This document shows, piece after piece, positions 1 through 13,600 of a stretch of 64,000 bases of DNA. Within the stretch, counting starts at the first letter, position 1, and every line of letters starts with the position of its first letter. Below the pieces are notes generated by a model, which was given only the letters and a program-made list of their open reading frames with translations, made no database searches and was not told where the DNA came from. Source of the stretch: Variovorax sp. SG517 (lineage in GTDB: Bacteria > Pseudomonadota > Gammaproteobacteria > Burkholderiales > Burkholderiaceae_C); the NCBI RefSeq assembly GCF_013376045.1, contig NZ_JABMJG010000002.1, positions 682,001 through 746,000 of the forward strand, written 5' to 3'. Both the position numbers and the translations under genes were made by a program.

Positions 1-2
1 TG

Positions 3-449
3 CGCAAGGACGGCTCGGTATGGACCACCGACAAGGACGGCATGGTGCCCGCCCTGCTCTCCGCCGAGATCGCCGCGCGCACGGGGCGCGACCCGGGCGA
101 GCGCTATGCCGAGCTGACGCAGGCGCTGGGCAGGCCGGTGTCCGACCGGGTGGACGCGCCGGCCACGGTCGAGCAGAAGAAGCGGTTGTCGAGCCTCTCG
201 CCGCAGCAGATCCGCTCGACCGAGCTCGCCGGCGACAAGATCGTCGAAGTGCTGAGCCATGCGCCGGGCAATGGCGCGGCCATTGGCGGCGTGAAGGTGG
301 TGACGGCCAACGGCTGGTTCGCCGCGCGGCCTTCGGGCACGGAGAACATCTACAAGATCTACGGCGAGAGCTTCAAGGGCAAGGAACATCTCGCGCGCAT
401 CCTCGAGGAGGCGCAGCAGGTGGTGGACGGGGCGCTCGCAGGGAACTGA
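3..449 (+). CDS. pgm: Phosphoglucomutase (alpha-D-glucose type), C-terminal part
   Basis: This is the last 148 residues of a protein cut by the window start. It interconverts glucose 1-phosphate and glucose 6-phosphate in the cytoplasm, linking glycolysis to glycogen, trehalose and sugar-nucleotide synthesis. The visible part closely fits the C-terminal domain of the E. coli Pgm type: an opening VWTTDKDG stretch, APGNGAAIGGVKVVT in the middle, and the phosphate-binding loop RPSGTENIYKIYGES near the end. The catalytic serine and metal loop lie outside the window. The stop is seven bases before the next gene, so the two may be co-transcribed. The product assignment is firm; nothing can be said about its start or promoter. 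Confidence 0.93.
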   Translation, partial: RKDGSVWTTDKDGMVPALLSAEIAARTGRDPGERYAELTQALGRPVSDRVDAPATVEQKKRLSSLSPQQIRSTELAGDKIVEVLSHAPGNGAAIGGVKVVTANGWFAARPSGTENIYKIYGESFKGKEHLARILEEAQQVVDGALAGN

Positions 450-455
450 AGTCGC

Positions 456-854
456 ATGCGGACGCTGGTGCTGCGGCTGAATCCGGGCGACGACCTGCGT
501 GGGTCGCTCGACTCGGCCCTGGCCGGAAGCGGCAGCGAAGCGGCTTTCGTCGTCTCGGGCATCGGCAGCCTCAGCGGCGCGAACATCCGGTTCGCGGGCG
601 CGCCGACGCCGACTCGCATCGAGGGCGACCTGGAAATCCTCACGCTCGCGGGCAGCCTGTCTCCGGACGGCTCGCATCTGCATATCAGCGTGTCGGACGC
701 CGAAGGCCGCGTCTTCGGCGGACATGCGACGCCAGGGTGCGCAGTGCGGACCACGGCCGAGATCCTCGTCGCCCTGCTGCCCGATTGGCAGTTCGCGAGA
801 ACGCACGATCCGCTCACCGGCTACGCCGAGCTGAGCCCTCGCCCGACGCCCTGA
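456..854 (+). CDS. PPC (DUF296) domain protein
   Basis: This 132-residue protein consists of a single PPC/DUF296 domain (plants and prokaryotes conserved). The diagnostic segments are GIGSL at residues 36-40, HLHISVSD at 74-81 and FGGH at 87-90; the histidines of these segments suggest a metal or ligand site. In plants the domain is joined to AT-hooks in DNA-binding proteins. The bacterial stand-alone form is a small trimeric protein of unclear function, and no AT-hook is visible here. It begins seven bases after pgm and ends four bases before the convergent hom gene. The role is not known, and a DNA-binding function should not be assumed from the family name. Confidence 0.8.
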   Translation: MRTLVLRLNPGDDLRGSLDSALAGSGSEAAFVVSGIGSLSGANIRFAGAPTPTRIEGDLEILTLAGSLSPDGSHLHISVSDAEGRVFGGHATPGCAVRTTAEILVALLPDWQFARTHDPLTGYAELSPRPTP

Positions 855-857
855 AGC

Positions 858-2219
<1,362 letters not shown>

Positions 2220-2234
2220 GGACAACTCCTGACG

Positions 2235-2266
2235 AAAAAACAAAACCCAGCTGCCAGAGCTGGGTT
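2235..2266 (-). terminator. Intrinsic terminator in the hom leader (attenuator)
   Basis: On the transcribed strand a perfect 9-bp stem (AACCCAGCT / AGCTGGGTT) with a 5-base loop is followed by TTTGTTTTTT. It lies between the leader peptide stop and the hom ribosome-binding site, only about 15 bases before the hom start. It therefore cannot serve an upstream gene and should act as a conditional terminator of hom transcription. Confidence 0.85.
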
Positions 2267-2309
2267 CATTCGTTCGGGGAGAGAGCGATACACCAGGTGG
2301 CTGCCGGAA

Positions 2310-2337
2310 CGGCCACCTGCGCGTGCTCAGGTGGCCG
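2310..2337 (-). promoter_or_regulatory. Pause-type hairpin overlapping the leader peptide stop
   Basis: A 10-bp perfect stem (CGGCCACCTG / CAGGTGGCCG) has an 8-base loop. Its 5' arm contains the TGA stop of the Thr/Ile leader peptide, as in classical attenuators where ribosome position decides which arm is free. The 3' arm (CAGGTGGC) can instead pair with GCCACCTG at 2294-2301, giving an alternative hairpin. I cannot see by eye a long antiterminator that swallows the terminator's 5' arm, so the exact switching scheme remains open. Confidence 0.6.
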
Positions 2338-2374
2338 CGGTGGTAATGGTGGTAATCATTCGAGCAACAACCAT
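2327..2374 (-). CDS. Threonine/isoleucine-rich leader peptide of hom
   Basis: The peptide reads MVVARMITTITTAAT (15 residues), with five Thr and two Ile among the last nine. This strongly resembles enterobacterial ThrL, whose Thr/Ile codon run senses charged tRNA levels. It ends inside the 5' arm of a stable hairpin and is followed about 60 bases later by an intrinsic terminator and then hom. Upstream in-frame ATGs at 2396-2401 and 2408-2410 would give up to 27 residues, while an ATG at 2357-2359 would give 10. The chosen start has only a weak purine-rich stretch (GCAGGCG) before it. The function is inferred from composition and context; threonine and isoleucine are the end products of the hom branch. 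Confidence 0.7.
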   Translation of the reverse strand: MVVARMITTITTAAT

Positions 2375-2492
2375 CGCCTGCGCGGAGGCAGGCGGCATCA
2401 TGCAAGCCATCAGGGCTGCGTTGGATGCGGGGTGGAGGTTGTGGCGCGACATGAGAAGGCCCGGAGTGTACAGGAGCCGGGAGGCGGCCGGT

Positions 2493-3551
2493 TCAGGGCG
2501 CTGCCGACAGCCGCTTTTCGAGCCACACGCTGTAGCGCGAGAGACCGAAGCACAGCACCCAGTACACCGCGGCCACGAAGAGATAGCCCTCGAGGTAGAA
2601 CGGCCGCCAGGTCGGGTCGCCGCCCAGCGCCAGCCCCAGCGCGCCCGTCAGCTCGAAGAGGCCGACCACGGTGACCAGCGAGGTGTCCTTCAGCGTGCCG
2701 ACCACGTTGTTGGTGAGCGCGGGCACGACGAGGCGTAGCGCCTGCGGCAGCACGATGTCGCGCTGTACCGGCCAGCGGCCGAAACCCAGCGCCATCGCCA
2801 CTTCGGTCTGCCCGCGCGGCACGGCCTGCAAGCCGCCCCGGATGATCTCCGCGAGATAGGCCGCCACGAAGAGCGCCAGCCCCGCGAGCACCCGCACCAG
2901 CACGTCGGGCTGCCATCCGGCGGGCCACAGCAGCGGCAGCAGGAACGAGGCCATGAACAGCACCGAGATCAGCGGCACGCCGCGCACCAGCTCGATGTAG
3001 CTCGCGCTCAGCGTACGCACCACGGGCCAGTCCGACCGGCGCCCCAGCGCCAGCAGCAGTGCCAGCGGAAATGCCAGCGCCAGCCCCACCACCGCTAGCC
3101 CGATGGTCAGCGGCAGGCCGCCCCAGCGCCCCGTGGGCACATGGCTCAGGCCCAGCACGCCGCCGCGCATCAGCAGCACGAAGAGCAGCAGCGCGACGAT
3201 CCACAGCGGCACCAGCCACCAGCGCCAAGTGCGCGGCCAGGCGCTGAGCATCGTCACCGCCGACAGCACCACGACCGCGACGGCCGGACGCCACTGTTCC
3301 TCGTACGGGAAGCGCCCGAACAGCATCGGCCGCCACTTCTCGGCCACCACGCCCCAGCAGGCGCCATGCTGCACCGCACGGCAGGCCTCGGCGTCGGGCC
3401 GGAACACCGCGTGCACGATGCCCCATTCGACGACGTGGAACCCGATCCACATCAACAGCGCCAGCAGCAGCACCGTGGCGAGCGAACGCAGCGGGGAGCC
3501 CCACAGCTCGCGGCGCCATTCGACGGGTTGCCCTCGCCCTGCGACCCTCAT
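2493..3551 (-). CDS. aapM: Amino-acid ABC transporter permease (AapM/BztC-like)
   Basis: This is an inner-membrane subunit of a polar amino-acid uptake transporter. The 352-residue protein is hydrophobic, with about eight membrane segments and a long loop after the first. The C-terminal half carries the permease EAA-type loop around GFGRWPVQRDIVLPQALR, which docks the ATPase, and the family stretch YIELVRGVPLISVLFM. The start is the ATG overlapping the aapQ stop (ATGA); an upstream extension would overlap aapQ. It is the last gene of aapJ-aapQ-aapM. Downstream lies the hom leader, so the expected ATPase gene aapP is missing from the operon. Confidence 0.88.
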   Translation of the reverse strand: MRVAGRGQPVEWRRELWGSPLRSLATVLLLALLMWIGFHVVEWGIVHAVFRPDAEACRAVQHGACWGVVAEKWRPMLFGRFPYEEQWRPAVAVVVLSAVTMLSAWPRTWRWWLVPLWIVALLLFVLLMRGGVLGLSHVPTGRWGGLPLTIGLAVVGLALAFPLALLLALGRRSDWPVVRTLSASYIELVRGVPLISVLFMASFLLPLLWPAGWQPDVLVRVLAGLALFVAAYLAEIIRGGLQAVPRGQTEVAMALGFGRWPVQRDIVLPQALRLVVPALTNNVVGTLKDTSLVTVVGLFELTGALGLALGGDPTWRPFYLEGYLFVAAVYWVLCFGLSRYSVWLEKRLSAAP

Positions 3552-4552
3552 CGCCAGCCCCGCAATGCAACGCGCGCGTTGTAGCGGTTCATGCCGAAGG
3601 AGATCACCAGCGACAGCGAAAGGTAGACCGCCATGATGATCGCGATGCACTCGAAGGCCCGTCCGTTCGTCCCGATGGTGGTGTTGGCCACCGACACCAG
3701 CTCCGGATAGCCCACCGCCACCGCCAGCGACGAGTTCTTGGTGAGGCTCAGGATCTGGTTGGTGAGCGAAGGCACGATCACCCGCAGCGCCTGCGGCAGC
3801 ACGACGATGCGCAACTGCTGCACCGGCGAAAGCCCCAGAGCCTGCCCCGCCAGCACCTGCCCCTGCGGCACCGACAGGATGCCCGCGCGCACGATCTCCG
3901 CCACGAAAGCGGCCGAGTAGAGACTCAGGCCCGCCACGATGGTCACGTACTCGGGGCTGAGCGCCGCGCCGCCGCTCACGCCGAAATCACCGCGCTCGGG
4001 AAGCTCGAAATGCAGGCCGCCCTCGCCCATCATCGGCCACGGCACGCTGAGGCCGCCCTTGCTCAGCCACACGCCCGGCAACAAACGCACCGGCTCAGTC
4101 GGGTCGGGCAGCAGGTTCGCCATCGCGAAGGCCAGCATCAGCACCTGCACCAGCAGCGGCACGTTGCGCACCAGCTCGACGTACGCGGTGCAGATGCCGC
4201 GCAGCAGCACGTGCGGCGCCAGCCGGCCGATGCCGATCAGCGTGCCCAGCACCACCGAGAAGATGGCCGCCGGCACCGCCGCGCGCACCGTATTGATCAG
4301 CCCCGCGAGAAAGGCGCGCCAGAACGGCTGGCTGGCGTCGAAGTCGAGCCAGCCTTCGCTGATGGAGAAGCCCGCGGGCTCGGTGAGAAAGTCGAAGCCC
4401 GAACGCACACCGCGCGCGCGCAGCACCTCGAGCGCATGGTGAACCACCCAGACCGCGCCGGCCACCACGGCCAGCACCAGCAGGGCCTGGACGGCCCATG
4501 CCAGCCAGACCCCGCGCGATGACGAAGGAACAGCGCTTGTACGGATAGTCAT
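3548..4552 (-). CDS. aapQ: Amino-acid ABC transporter permease (AapQ/BztB-like)
   Basis: This inner-membrane permease is the partner of the following aapM product. The 334-residue protein has a first membrane helix at about 16-38, then a long non-membrane segment, a hallmark of the AapQ/BztB group within the His/Glu/Gln permease family. The motif AYVELVRNVPLLVQVLML and the cytoplasmic coupling loop ALGLSPVQQLRIVVLPQALR are clear. Its stop overlaps the aapM start by four bases. About 120 bases separate it from aapJ upstream; that gap is filled by a copy of a dispersed repeat. Substrate specificity is inferred from the family (general L-amino acids). Confidence 0.88.
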   Translation of the reverse strand: MTIRTSAVPSSSRGVWLAWAVQALLVLAVVAGAVWVVHHALEVLRARGVRSGFDFLTEPAGFSISEGWLDFDASQPFWRAFLAGLINTVRAAVPAAIFSVVLGTLIGIGRLAPHVLLRGICTAYVELVRNVPLLVQVLMLAFAMANLLPDPTEPVRLLPGVWLSKGGLSVPWPMMGEGGLHFELPERGDFGVSGGAALSPEYVTIVAGLSLYSAAFVAEIVRAGILSVPQGQVLAGQALGLSPVQQLRIVVLPQALRVIVPSLTNQILSLTKNSSLAVAVGYPELVSVANTTIGTNGRAFECIAIIMAVYLSLSLVISFGMNRYNARVALRGWR

Positions 4553-4569
4553 TGCGTCGTGGAGAAGCG

Positions 4570-4676
4570 ATCCAATGCCAGGAACACCGCGGAACCGGCT
4601 TCGCCGGGCCGCAGGTGTTGCCCCCGGCGAGGGGGTTGGCGAAGCGACACGAAGTGCGCGAAGCCTGGGGGTGGCC
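4570..4676 (-). repeat. Dispersed intergenic repeat, copy A
   Basis: This roughly 105-bp stretch between aapJ and aapQ is matched in reverse orientation at 33974-34080 with only a small number of mismatches and short gaps. Shared blocks include GGAACCGGCT, CAGGTGTTGCCCCCGG and GCGAAGCGACACGAAGTGCGCG. It contains internal inverted repeats (CCGGC..GCCGG and CCCCCGG..GGGGG) that could fold in RNA. It has no coding potential of its own. I read it as a REP-like intergenic element typical of this bacterial group. Inside the aap operon it could lower permease expression relative to the binding protein. Confidence 0.75.
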
Positions 4677-5714
4677 TTACCTCACGGGGGGAGCGTAGAT
4701 CAGACCGCCCTTGCTCCACAGGTTGTTGGAGCCACGGGGCAGCTTCAGCACCGACTTCGGCCCGACGTTGCGCTCGAAGATCTCGCCGTAGTTGCCCACG
4801 GCCTTGATCGCGCGGAAGGACCAGTCCTTGTCGAGGCCCAGCAGCTTGCCGAGGTCTTCGCCGGAGCCGAGCAGGCGCTGCTGTGCCGGGTCCTTGCTGC
4901 TGGCCTTGAGCTCGTCGGCATTGGCCTGCGTGACGCCGAATTCCTCTGCCTCGATGAGCGCGTTGGGCACCCACTTGGCGATGGCGAACCACTCGTCGTC
5001 GCCGCGACGCACCAGCGGCGCCAGCGGCTCCTTGGAGATCAGCTCGGGCAGGATGATGTAGTCGTCGGGGTTGGTCGCTTCCTTGTTGCGCAGGCCGGCC
5101 AGCGCCGATGCATCAGTCGTGAAGGCCTGGCAGCGGCCCGAGAAGAAGGCCTTGAACGAGGCCTCGAAGCTCTCGAACACCACCGTCTTCACCGGAATGC
5201 CCTGTGCGCGGAAGTAGTCCGACACGTTCTTCTCGTTGGTGGTGCCCGACTGGGTGCAAATGGTGGCGTTCTTCAGCTGCTTGGCGCTCGTCACCTTGAG
5301 CTTCTTGGGCACCAGGAAGCCCTGGCCGTCGTAGTAGGTGATGGTCGTGAAGTTGAAGCCCAGCGAGGCATCGCGCGTGAGCGTCCAGGTCGTGTTGCGA
5401 GCGAGGATGTCGATCTCGCCGGCCTGCAGGGCCGAGAAGCGCTGCTGCGAATTGAGCGGCACGAAGTCGACCTTCTTGCCGTCGCCGAGCACGGCCGCCG
5501 CGATGGCGCGGCAGGTGTCGACATCGAGGCCCGACCAGTTGCCCTGCGTGTCGGGCGCCGAGAAGCCGGCCACGCCGTTGGTCACGCCGCACTTGACGGT
5601 GCCGCGCTGCTTGACCGCATCGAGCGTCTTGCCGGCGAAGGCGGGGGTTGCAAAGGCCAGGGCGGCGAGGCAGGCGCCGGCGAGCAACGCCGGCCGGAAG
5701 GGTTTGTTCATCAT
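4677..5714 (-). CDS. aapJ: Amino-acid ABC transporter periplasmic binding protein (AapJ-like)
   Basis: This 345-residue solute receptor captures polar amino acids in the periplasm. A Sec signal peptide covers about residues 1-27 and ends in ATPAFAG. The mature part begins with the family signature KTLDAVKQRGTVKCGV and contains GFSAPDTQGNWSGLDVDTCR, typical of cluster-3 (SBP_bac_3) receptors of the Aap/Bzt type. The start is the first of two adjacent ATGs, preceded by GAGGAG seven bases upstream. It is the first gene of aapJ-aapQ-aapM and is separated from aapQ by the repeat element. The promoter should lie in the divergent space before the DoxX-like gene. Confidence 0.92.
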   Translation of the reverse strand: MMNKPFRPALLAGACLAALAFATPAFAGKTLDAVKQRGTVKCGVTNGVAGFSAPDTQGNWSGLDVDTCRAIAAAVLGDGKKVDFVPLNSQQRFSALQAGEIDILARNTTWTLTRDASLGFNFTTITYYDGQGFLVPKKLKVTSAKQLKNATICTQSGTTNEKNVSDYFRAQGIPVKTVVFESFEASFKAFFSGRCQAFTTDASALAGLRNKEATNPDDYIILPELISKEPLAPLVRRGDDEWFAIAKWVPNALIEAEEFGVTQANADELKASSKDPAQQRLLGSGEDLGKLLGLDKDWSFRAIKAVGNYGEIFERNVGPKSVLKLPRGSNNLWSKGGLIYAPPVR

Positions 5715-5884
5715 TGGTGTTCTCCTCATCAACAACGGTAAGCAAAAGGCAGTGTACGGGCCGACGCCGGACTCTGCCAAAGAACTCCGGGTTGGATGCA
5801 TATGCACCTCGGCGGGCTGGCTGGAAGCGCCGCGGGTTCACTACCATACGGCCCTTCAACAACCACTCAATGGGAATCCACACA

Positions 5885-6280
5885 ATGGTCAAATCCGACG
5901 ACACCGGCAAGTTCATCCTGCGCGTTTCGCTTGGCGTGCTGATCCTGCTGCATGGCATCGCCAAGCTGCAAGGCGGCGTCGGCTTCATCTCGGGCATGCT
6001 GGCCCAGCATGGCCTGCCAGGAGCACTGGCCTACCTGGTCTACATCGGGGAAGTGGTGGCGCCCGTGCTGCTGATCATCGGCCTCTACACGCGTCCCGCC
6101 GCCTGGATCGTGGCCATCAACATGCTGGTGGCGATCGCGCTGGTCCACACCAAGGAACTGGGCGCGCTGGGCAAGCAAGGCGGATGGGCGCTGGAACTGC
6201 AGGGCATGTTCCTTGCCGCGGCGCTCGGCCTCGCCTTCATGGGCGGCGGCCGCTTCGCGCTGAGCAGCAAGTACAACTGA
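5885..6280 (+). CDS. DoxX family membrane protein
   Basis: This 131-residue integral membrane protein has four predicted helices (about 10-30, 47-67, 73-92 and 105-123). The DoxX/DoxD-like signature is RVSLGVLILLHGIAKL near the N-terminus, with GMLAQHGLPG in the first loop. Members of the family are linked to respiratory or redox functions in some species, but most are uncharacterised, so I give no specific reaction. An alternative ATG 15 bases upstream is possible; the chosen one has GGGA eight bases before it. It is divergent from aapJ and convergent with def. Confidence 0.82.
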   Translation: MVKSDDTGKFILRVSLGVLILLHGIAKLQGGVGFISGMLAQHGLPGALAYLVYIGEVVAPVLLIIGLYTRPAAWIVAINMLVAIALVHTKELGALGKQGGWALELQGMFLAAALGLAFMGGGRFALSSKYN

Positions 6281-6286
6281 GCGGGC

Positions 6287-6826
6287 TCAGTCGTCGTCGG
6301 CCGCATCGAGGCCCGGAAACAGGACCTCGGTGTAGCCGAAGCGCGAGAAATCGCGCACCCTCATCGGATAGAGCTTGCCCAGGAGATGGTCGACCTCGTG
6401 CTGCACCACGCGCGCATGGAAGCCGGTGGCGACCCGGTCGATCGGATCGCCATACGGATCGAACCCGGTATAGCGGATGTTGGCGAAGCGCGGCACCACG
6501 CCGCGCAGGCCCGGCACCGACAGGCAGCCTTCCCAGCCCTCCTCTTCCTCGTCGTTCAGCGGCGTGATGACGGGGTTCAGCAGCACGGTGCGCGGCACTG
6601 GCGGCGCGTCGGGGTAGCGGGGGTTCACGACATCGGTGCCGAAGATCACCAGTTGCTGGTCGACCCCGATCTGCGGCGCAGCAAGACCGGCGCCATTGAC
6701 CGCATGCATGGTCTCGAACATGTCGCGCACCAGCATGTGCAGTTCGTCGGTGTCGAAGGCGGCGACCGGCAGCGCGATGCGCAGCAGCCGTGGGTCGCCC
6801 ATTTTCAGGATTTCGCGGATGGCCAT
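6287..6826 (-). CDS. def: Peptide deformylase
   Basis: This metalloenzyme removes the N-formyl group from nascent proteins at the ribosome exit. All three family motifs are intact in the 179-residue protein: [10 protein letters not shown] at 45-54, EGCLSVPG at 99-106 with the metal-binding cysteine, and QHEVDHLLG at 142-150 with the two metal histidines and catalytic glutamate. The start is the ATG giving [10 protein letters not shown], a typical beginning for the family; a longer upstream reading is unlikely. It is not next to fmt here, so it may be a second deformylase copy. Its stop lies six bases from the convergent DoxX-like gene. Confidence 0.95.
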   Translation of the reverse strand: MAIREILKMGDPRLLRIALPVAAFDTDELHMLVRDMFETMHAVNGAGLAAPQIGVDQQLVIFGTDVVNPRYPDAPPVPRTVLLNPVITPLNDEEEEGWEGCLSVPGLRGVVPRFANIRYTGFDPYGDPIDRVATGFHARVVQHEVDHLLGKLYPMRVRDFSRFGYTEVLFPGLDAADDD

Positions 6827-6871
6827 GGCGGGATTATCACGATGGCTTCGCAACCTCCGAGCCTGAAGGGA

Positions 6872-7288
6872 TCAGGGAGGGGTCTGGGTCTTCGAGTCGG
6901 GCGAAGTCCAGAGTCGTGCGTTGCCGCGCGGTGGGGTCGGGATGGAGCCCGGACCGCCGCCGGCGATGGGCGGACGCGGCGGCACCACCACGGGCGGCGC
7001 CACTGGACGGCCACCGCCACCCCAGACAGGCGGGCGCGTCGGATAGGCCGGGCGGTCGTAGTAAGGCCTGTCGTAATAGCGCGGGCGACGCTCGTAGTAG
7101 CCGCCGCCGTTGATGTAGACAGGTGCCGGCACCACCACGGGCGCCGGTTCGCTGTAGTAAGGCCCCGACGAATAGCCCCCGCCATAGCCTCCGCCGTAGT
7201 AGGGATCGGCGGGCACGCCCACGCAGCCCGACAGCAGCACGATGCCGCCGACTGCTGCACAGGCACCGAGAACTCGAATTCTTTTCAT
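6872..7288 (-). CDS. Gly/Tyr/Pro-rich lipoprotein, function unknown
   Basis: This 138-residue protein has a lipoprotein signal peptide (lipobox LSGC, acylated Cys22). The mature part is very rich in glycine, tyrosine and proline, with repeated GGGYGGGY-like and RPPYYDRP-like runs and a proline-rich end. It is probably anchored in the outer membrane and largely unstructured. No enzymatic motif is visible. A good ribosome-binding site (AAGGAGAG) precedes the ATG. It lies between ligA and def on the same strand but is separated from ligA by 130 bases, so it probably has its own promoter. Similar short tyrosine-rich lipoproteins are common and uncharacterised. Confidence 0.75.
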   Translation of the reverse strand: MKRIRVLGACAAVGGIVLLSGCVGVPADPYYGGGYGGGYSSGPYYSEPAPVVVPAPVYINGGGYYERRPRYYDRPYYDRPAYPTRPPVWGGGGRPVAPPVVVPPRPPIAGGGPGSIPTPPRGNARLWTSPDSKTQTPP

Positions 7289-7418
7289 GAGGGACTCTCC
7301 TTGTGGCCTTCAATTAGCTTTCAACGCCAGGTTTTAGACCCTGTTGACTGCGCTCCGATGAAGTCGCGTAACGGCCGGTAAAGAGGACCGGCCGCCGCCG
7401 TTGCCGACTGCGCCCCGT

Positions 7419-10635
<3,217 letters not shown>

Positions 10636-10653
10636 GGATCGTTGCCGCCCGGC

Positions 10654-13600
10654 TTATGCGGCTTCGACCATGGACACCGCCGACTCCATGTCGACCGCCA
10701 CGATGCGCGAGACGCCCTGCTCCTGCATCGTCACGCCGATCAGCTGTTCGGCCATTTCCATGGCGATCTTGTTGTGGCTGATGAAGAGGAACTGGGTTTC
10801 GCGGCTCATGGCGGAGACGAGTTTGGCATAGCGCTCGGTGTTGGCGTCGTCCAGCGGCGCGTCCACTTCGTCGAGCAAACAGAAAGGCGCCGGGTTCAGC
10901 TGGAAGATGGCGAACACGAGCGCGATGGCCGTGAGCGCCTTCTCGCCGCCCGACAGCAGGTGGATGGTCTGGTTCTTCTTGCCGGGAGGCTGCGCCATCA
11001 CCTGCACGCCGGAATCGAGGATCTCGTCGCCGGTCATCATGAGCTTGGCATTGCCGCCGCCGAAGAGCTCCGGGAACATGCGGCTGAAGTGCTCGTTGAC
11101 GATCTTGAAGGTGCCGCCCAGCAGGTCGCGCGTCTCGGCGTCGATCTTGCGGATGGCGTCTTCCAGCGTGCCGATGGCCTCGTTCAGGTCGGCCGACTGG
11201 GCGTCGAGGAAGGTCTTGCGCTCGCTCGCGATGGCGAGTTCGTCGAGCGCGGCAAGGTTCACCGCGCCGAGCGCGACCACCTCGCGGTTGAGGCGGTCGA
11301 TTTCGCTCTGCAGCCCGGTGAGCTTCACCTTCTCGGCCTCGATCGACTGCTCGACGGCTTCGAGATCGGCGCCGGCGTCGTCGAGCAGCTGCTGGTATTG
11401 CTCGACGCCCAGGCGCGCGGCCTGTTCCTTCAGCTGGAACTCGGTGATGCGCTGGCGCAGCGGGTCGAGCTCGCGCTCGAGCTGCAGGCGTCGCTCGTCG
11501 CTGGCGCGCAGCTTGAGCGTGAGGTCGTCGTACTGGCTGCGCGCCGCGCCCAGCGCGGCCTCGCGTTCGAGCTTGAGCGCCAGCGCGTCCTGCAGGCCGG
11601 CCTGGGCCGCGGCGTCGGACAGGCGGCTCAGCTCGGCGCGGGCGCGCTCGTCTTCGTCGGTGAGCGCCACTGTCTGCTGCGCGGCGGTCTCGATGGAGCG
11701 GTTGAGCTCCGCGCGGCGGGCTTCGAGGGTGCGCTGCGAGAAGGTGGCCTCCTGCGCCTGGCGTTCGAGGCTGCGATGCTGCTCGCGGCTCGCGGCCAGC
11801 GCGCGGTTGGCTTCGATCACGCGCTCGTCGAGTTCGGCATGGCGTTCCTGGCTGTCGGCCAGCTGCATGTCGAGTTCCTCGAAGCGGCCTTCGGCTGCGA
11901 TGCGCCTTTCCTGCAGTTCCTCGAGCTGCGCGTCGACTTCGCCGAGGTCGGCGGCCAGCTGCTGGCTGCGGGCGCGGGTCTGCTCGGCGAGCTGCGTCAT
12001 GCGCAGCGTCTCGACCTGCAGTTCGTGCGCGCGCGACTGGGTCTCGGCGGCTTCGCGCCGGGCCGTGACGAGGCGCGAAGCCGCATCCGCATAGGCGGCT
12101 TCGGCGCGGACCAGCGCAGTGCGCGCTTCCTCGGTGATGAGCGTCTGGGCGCGCAGCTGGCGCTCCAGGTTTTCCATTTCCTGCTGGCGGGCCAGCAGGC
12201 CTGCCTGCTCGGAATCGGGCGCGTAGAAGTTGACGCTGTGCGCGGAAACGGCATGGCCGCTGCGCACATAGATGACCTCGCCCGGCTGCAGAGAACCGCG
12301 CTGGGCCAGTGCTTCCTCGAAGCTGTCGGCGGTGTAGCAGCCGTGCAGCCAGTCATTCAGCAGGGCCTGTTGCCCCGCGTCGTTCAACCGGAGCAGGCTC
12401 GAAAGGCGCGGCAGCGTTGCCGAGCCCTCGGGCACGGCTGCAGTCGGCGGGCTGTAGAAGGCCAGCTTGGCTGGCGGCGCGTCATTGCCGAAGGCGCGCA
12501 CCATTTCCAGCCGGCTGACCTCGAGCGCACCCAGGCGCTCGCGCAGCGCGGCTTCGAGCGCGTTCTCCCAGCCCTGTTCGATGTGGATGCGGCTCCACAG
12601 GCCTTGCAGGCCGTCGAGGCCGTGTTTGGCGAGCCAGGGGGCCAGCTTGCCGTCGGTCTTGACCTTTTCCTGCAGCGCGCGCAACGCCTCGAGGCGGGCC
12701 GAGAACTCGGCATGGCGGGCACCTTCGGTGTTGACGGCCAGTTGCTTCGCGCGGCGGTCGTCGTCGAGCTGCGGCACGGCTTCCTGCAGCTCCTGCAGGC
12801 GCGCGTCGGCTTCGCTCGCGGCCTCCTGCGCCATCGCGTGCTGCTCCTGCATTTCGAGCAGGCGCGCTTCGTCGGGCGCGGCCAGCGCGTTCTGGTCGGC
12901 GCGCAGACGTTCGCTGCGCATGGTGAGCTGGCGGCTCTGTTCCTCGATGTTGCGCTGGTCGGCGGCCAGCACCTGGATCTGCTGCTGCACCTGCGACACG
13001 GTCGTGCGCTGGGCATTCGCCTCGTCCTGCGCGCGCTGCACAGCCTCTTCGAGATCGGGCATGCGCGCGTCGTGCTCCTCGAGCTGGGCGGCCAGCATGA
13101 TGGCCTGCTCTTCTGCATCGACGCCAGCGCCGGCCAGGGTCTCGATCTCGGCCTCGGCCTCTTCGCGGCGGCGGCCCCATTGGCCCATCTGCTCGCGCAG
13201 CTGGATCAGGCGCTGCTCGACGCGCTGGCGGCCCTCGACCACGAAGCGGATCTCGCCCTCGAGCCGGCCGACTTCGGCGCTGGCCTCGTAGAGCTTGCCC
13301 TGCGCCTGGTTGACCAGGTCGCCGGCGCCGTAGTGCGCCTGGCGCACGGTTTCGAGCTCGGCCTCGATGTGGCGCAGGTCGGCCGTGCGCGATTCGAGGT
13401 CGTTGATGGCGCGCTCGGAGTCGGCCTTGATCTTGGCCTGGTCTGCGTTGCTCTCGCTGCGCTTGAGAAACCACAGCTGGTGCTGCTTCTTCGTGGCGTC
13501 GCCCTGCAGCGCGTTGTAGCGCGCGGCCACCTCGGCCTGCTTCTCGAGCTTCTCGAGGTTGGCGTTGAGTTCGCGAAGGATGTCCTCTACCCGCGTGAGG

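Noticed and set aside
7372..7394. Hairpin GGCCGGT/ACCGGCC after ligA as a terminator
   Set aside because: There is no T-run on either strand, so it is only a GC-rich inverted repeat; ligA transcription may end there in another way.
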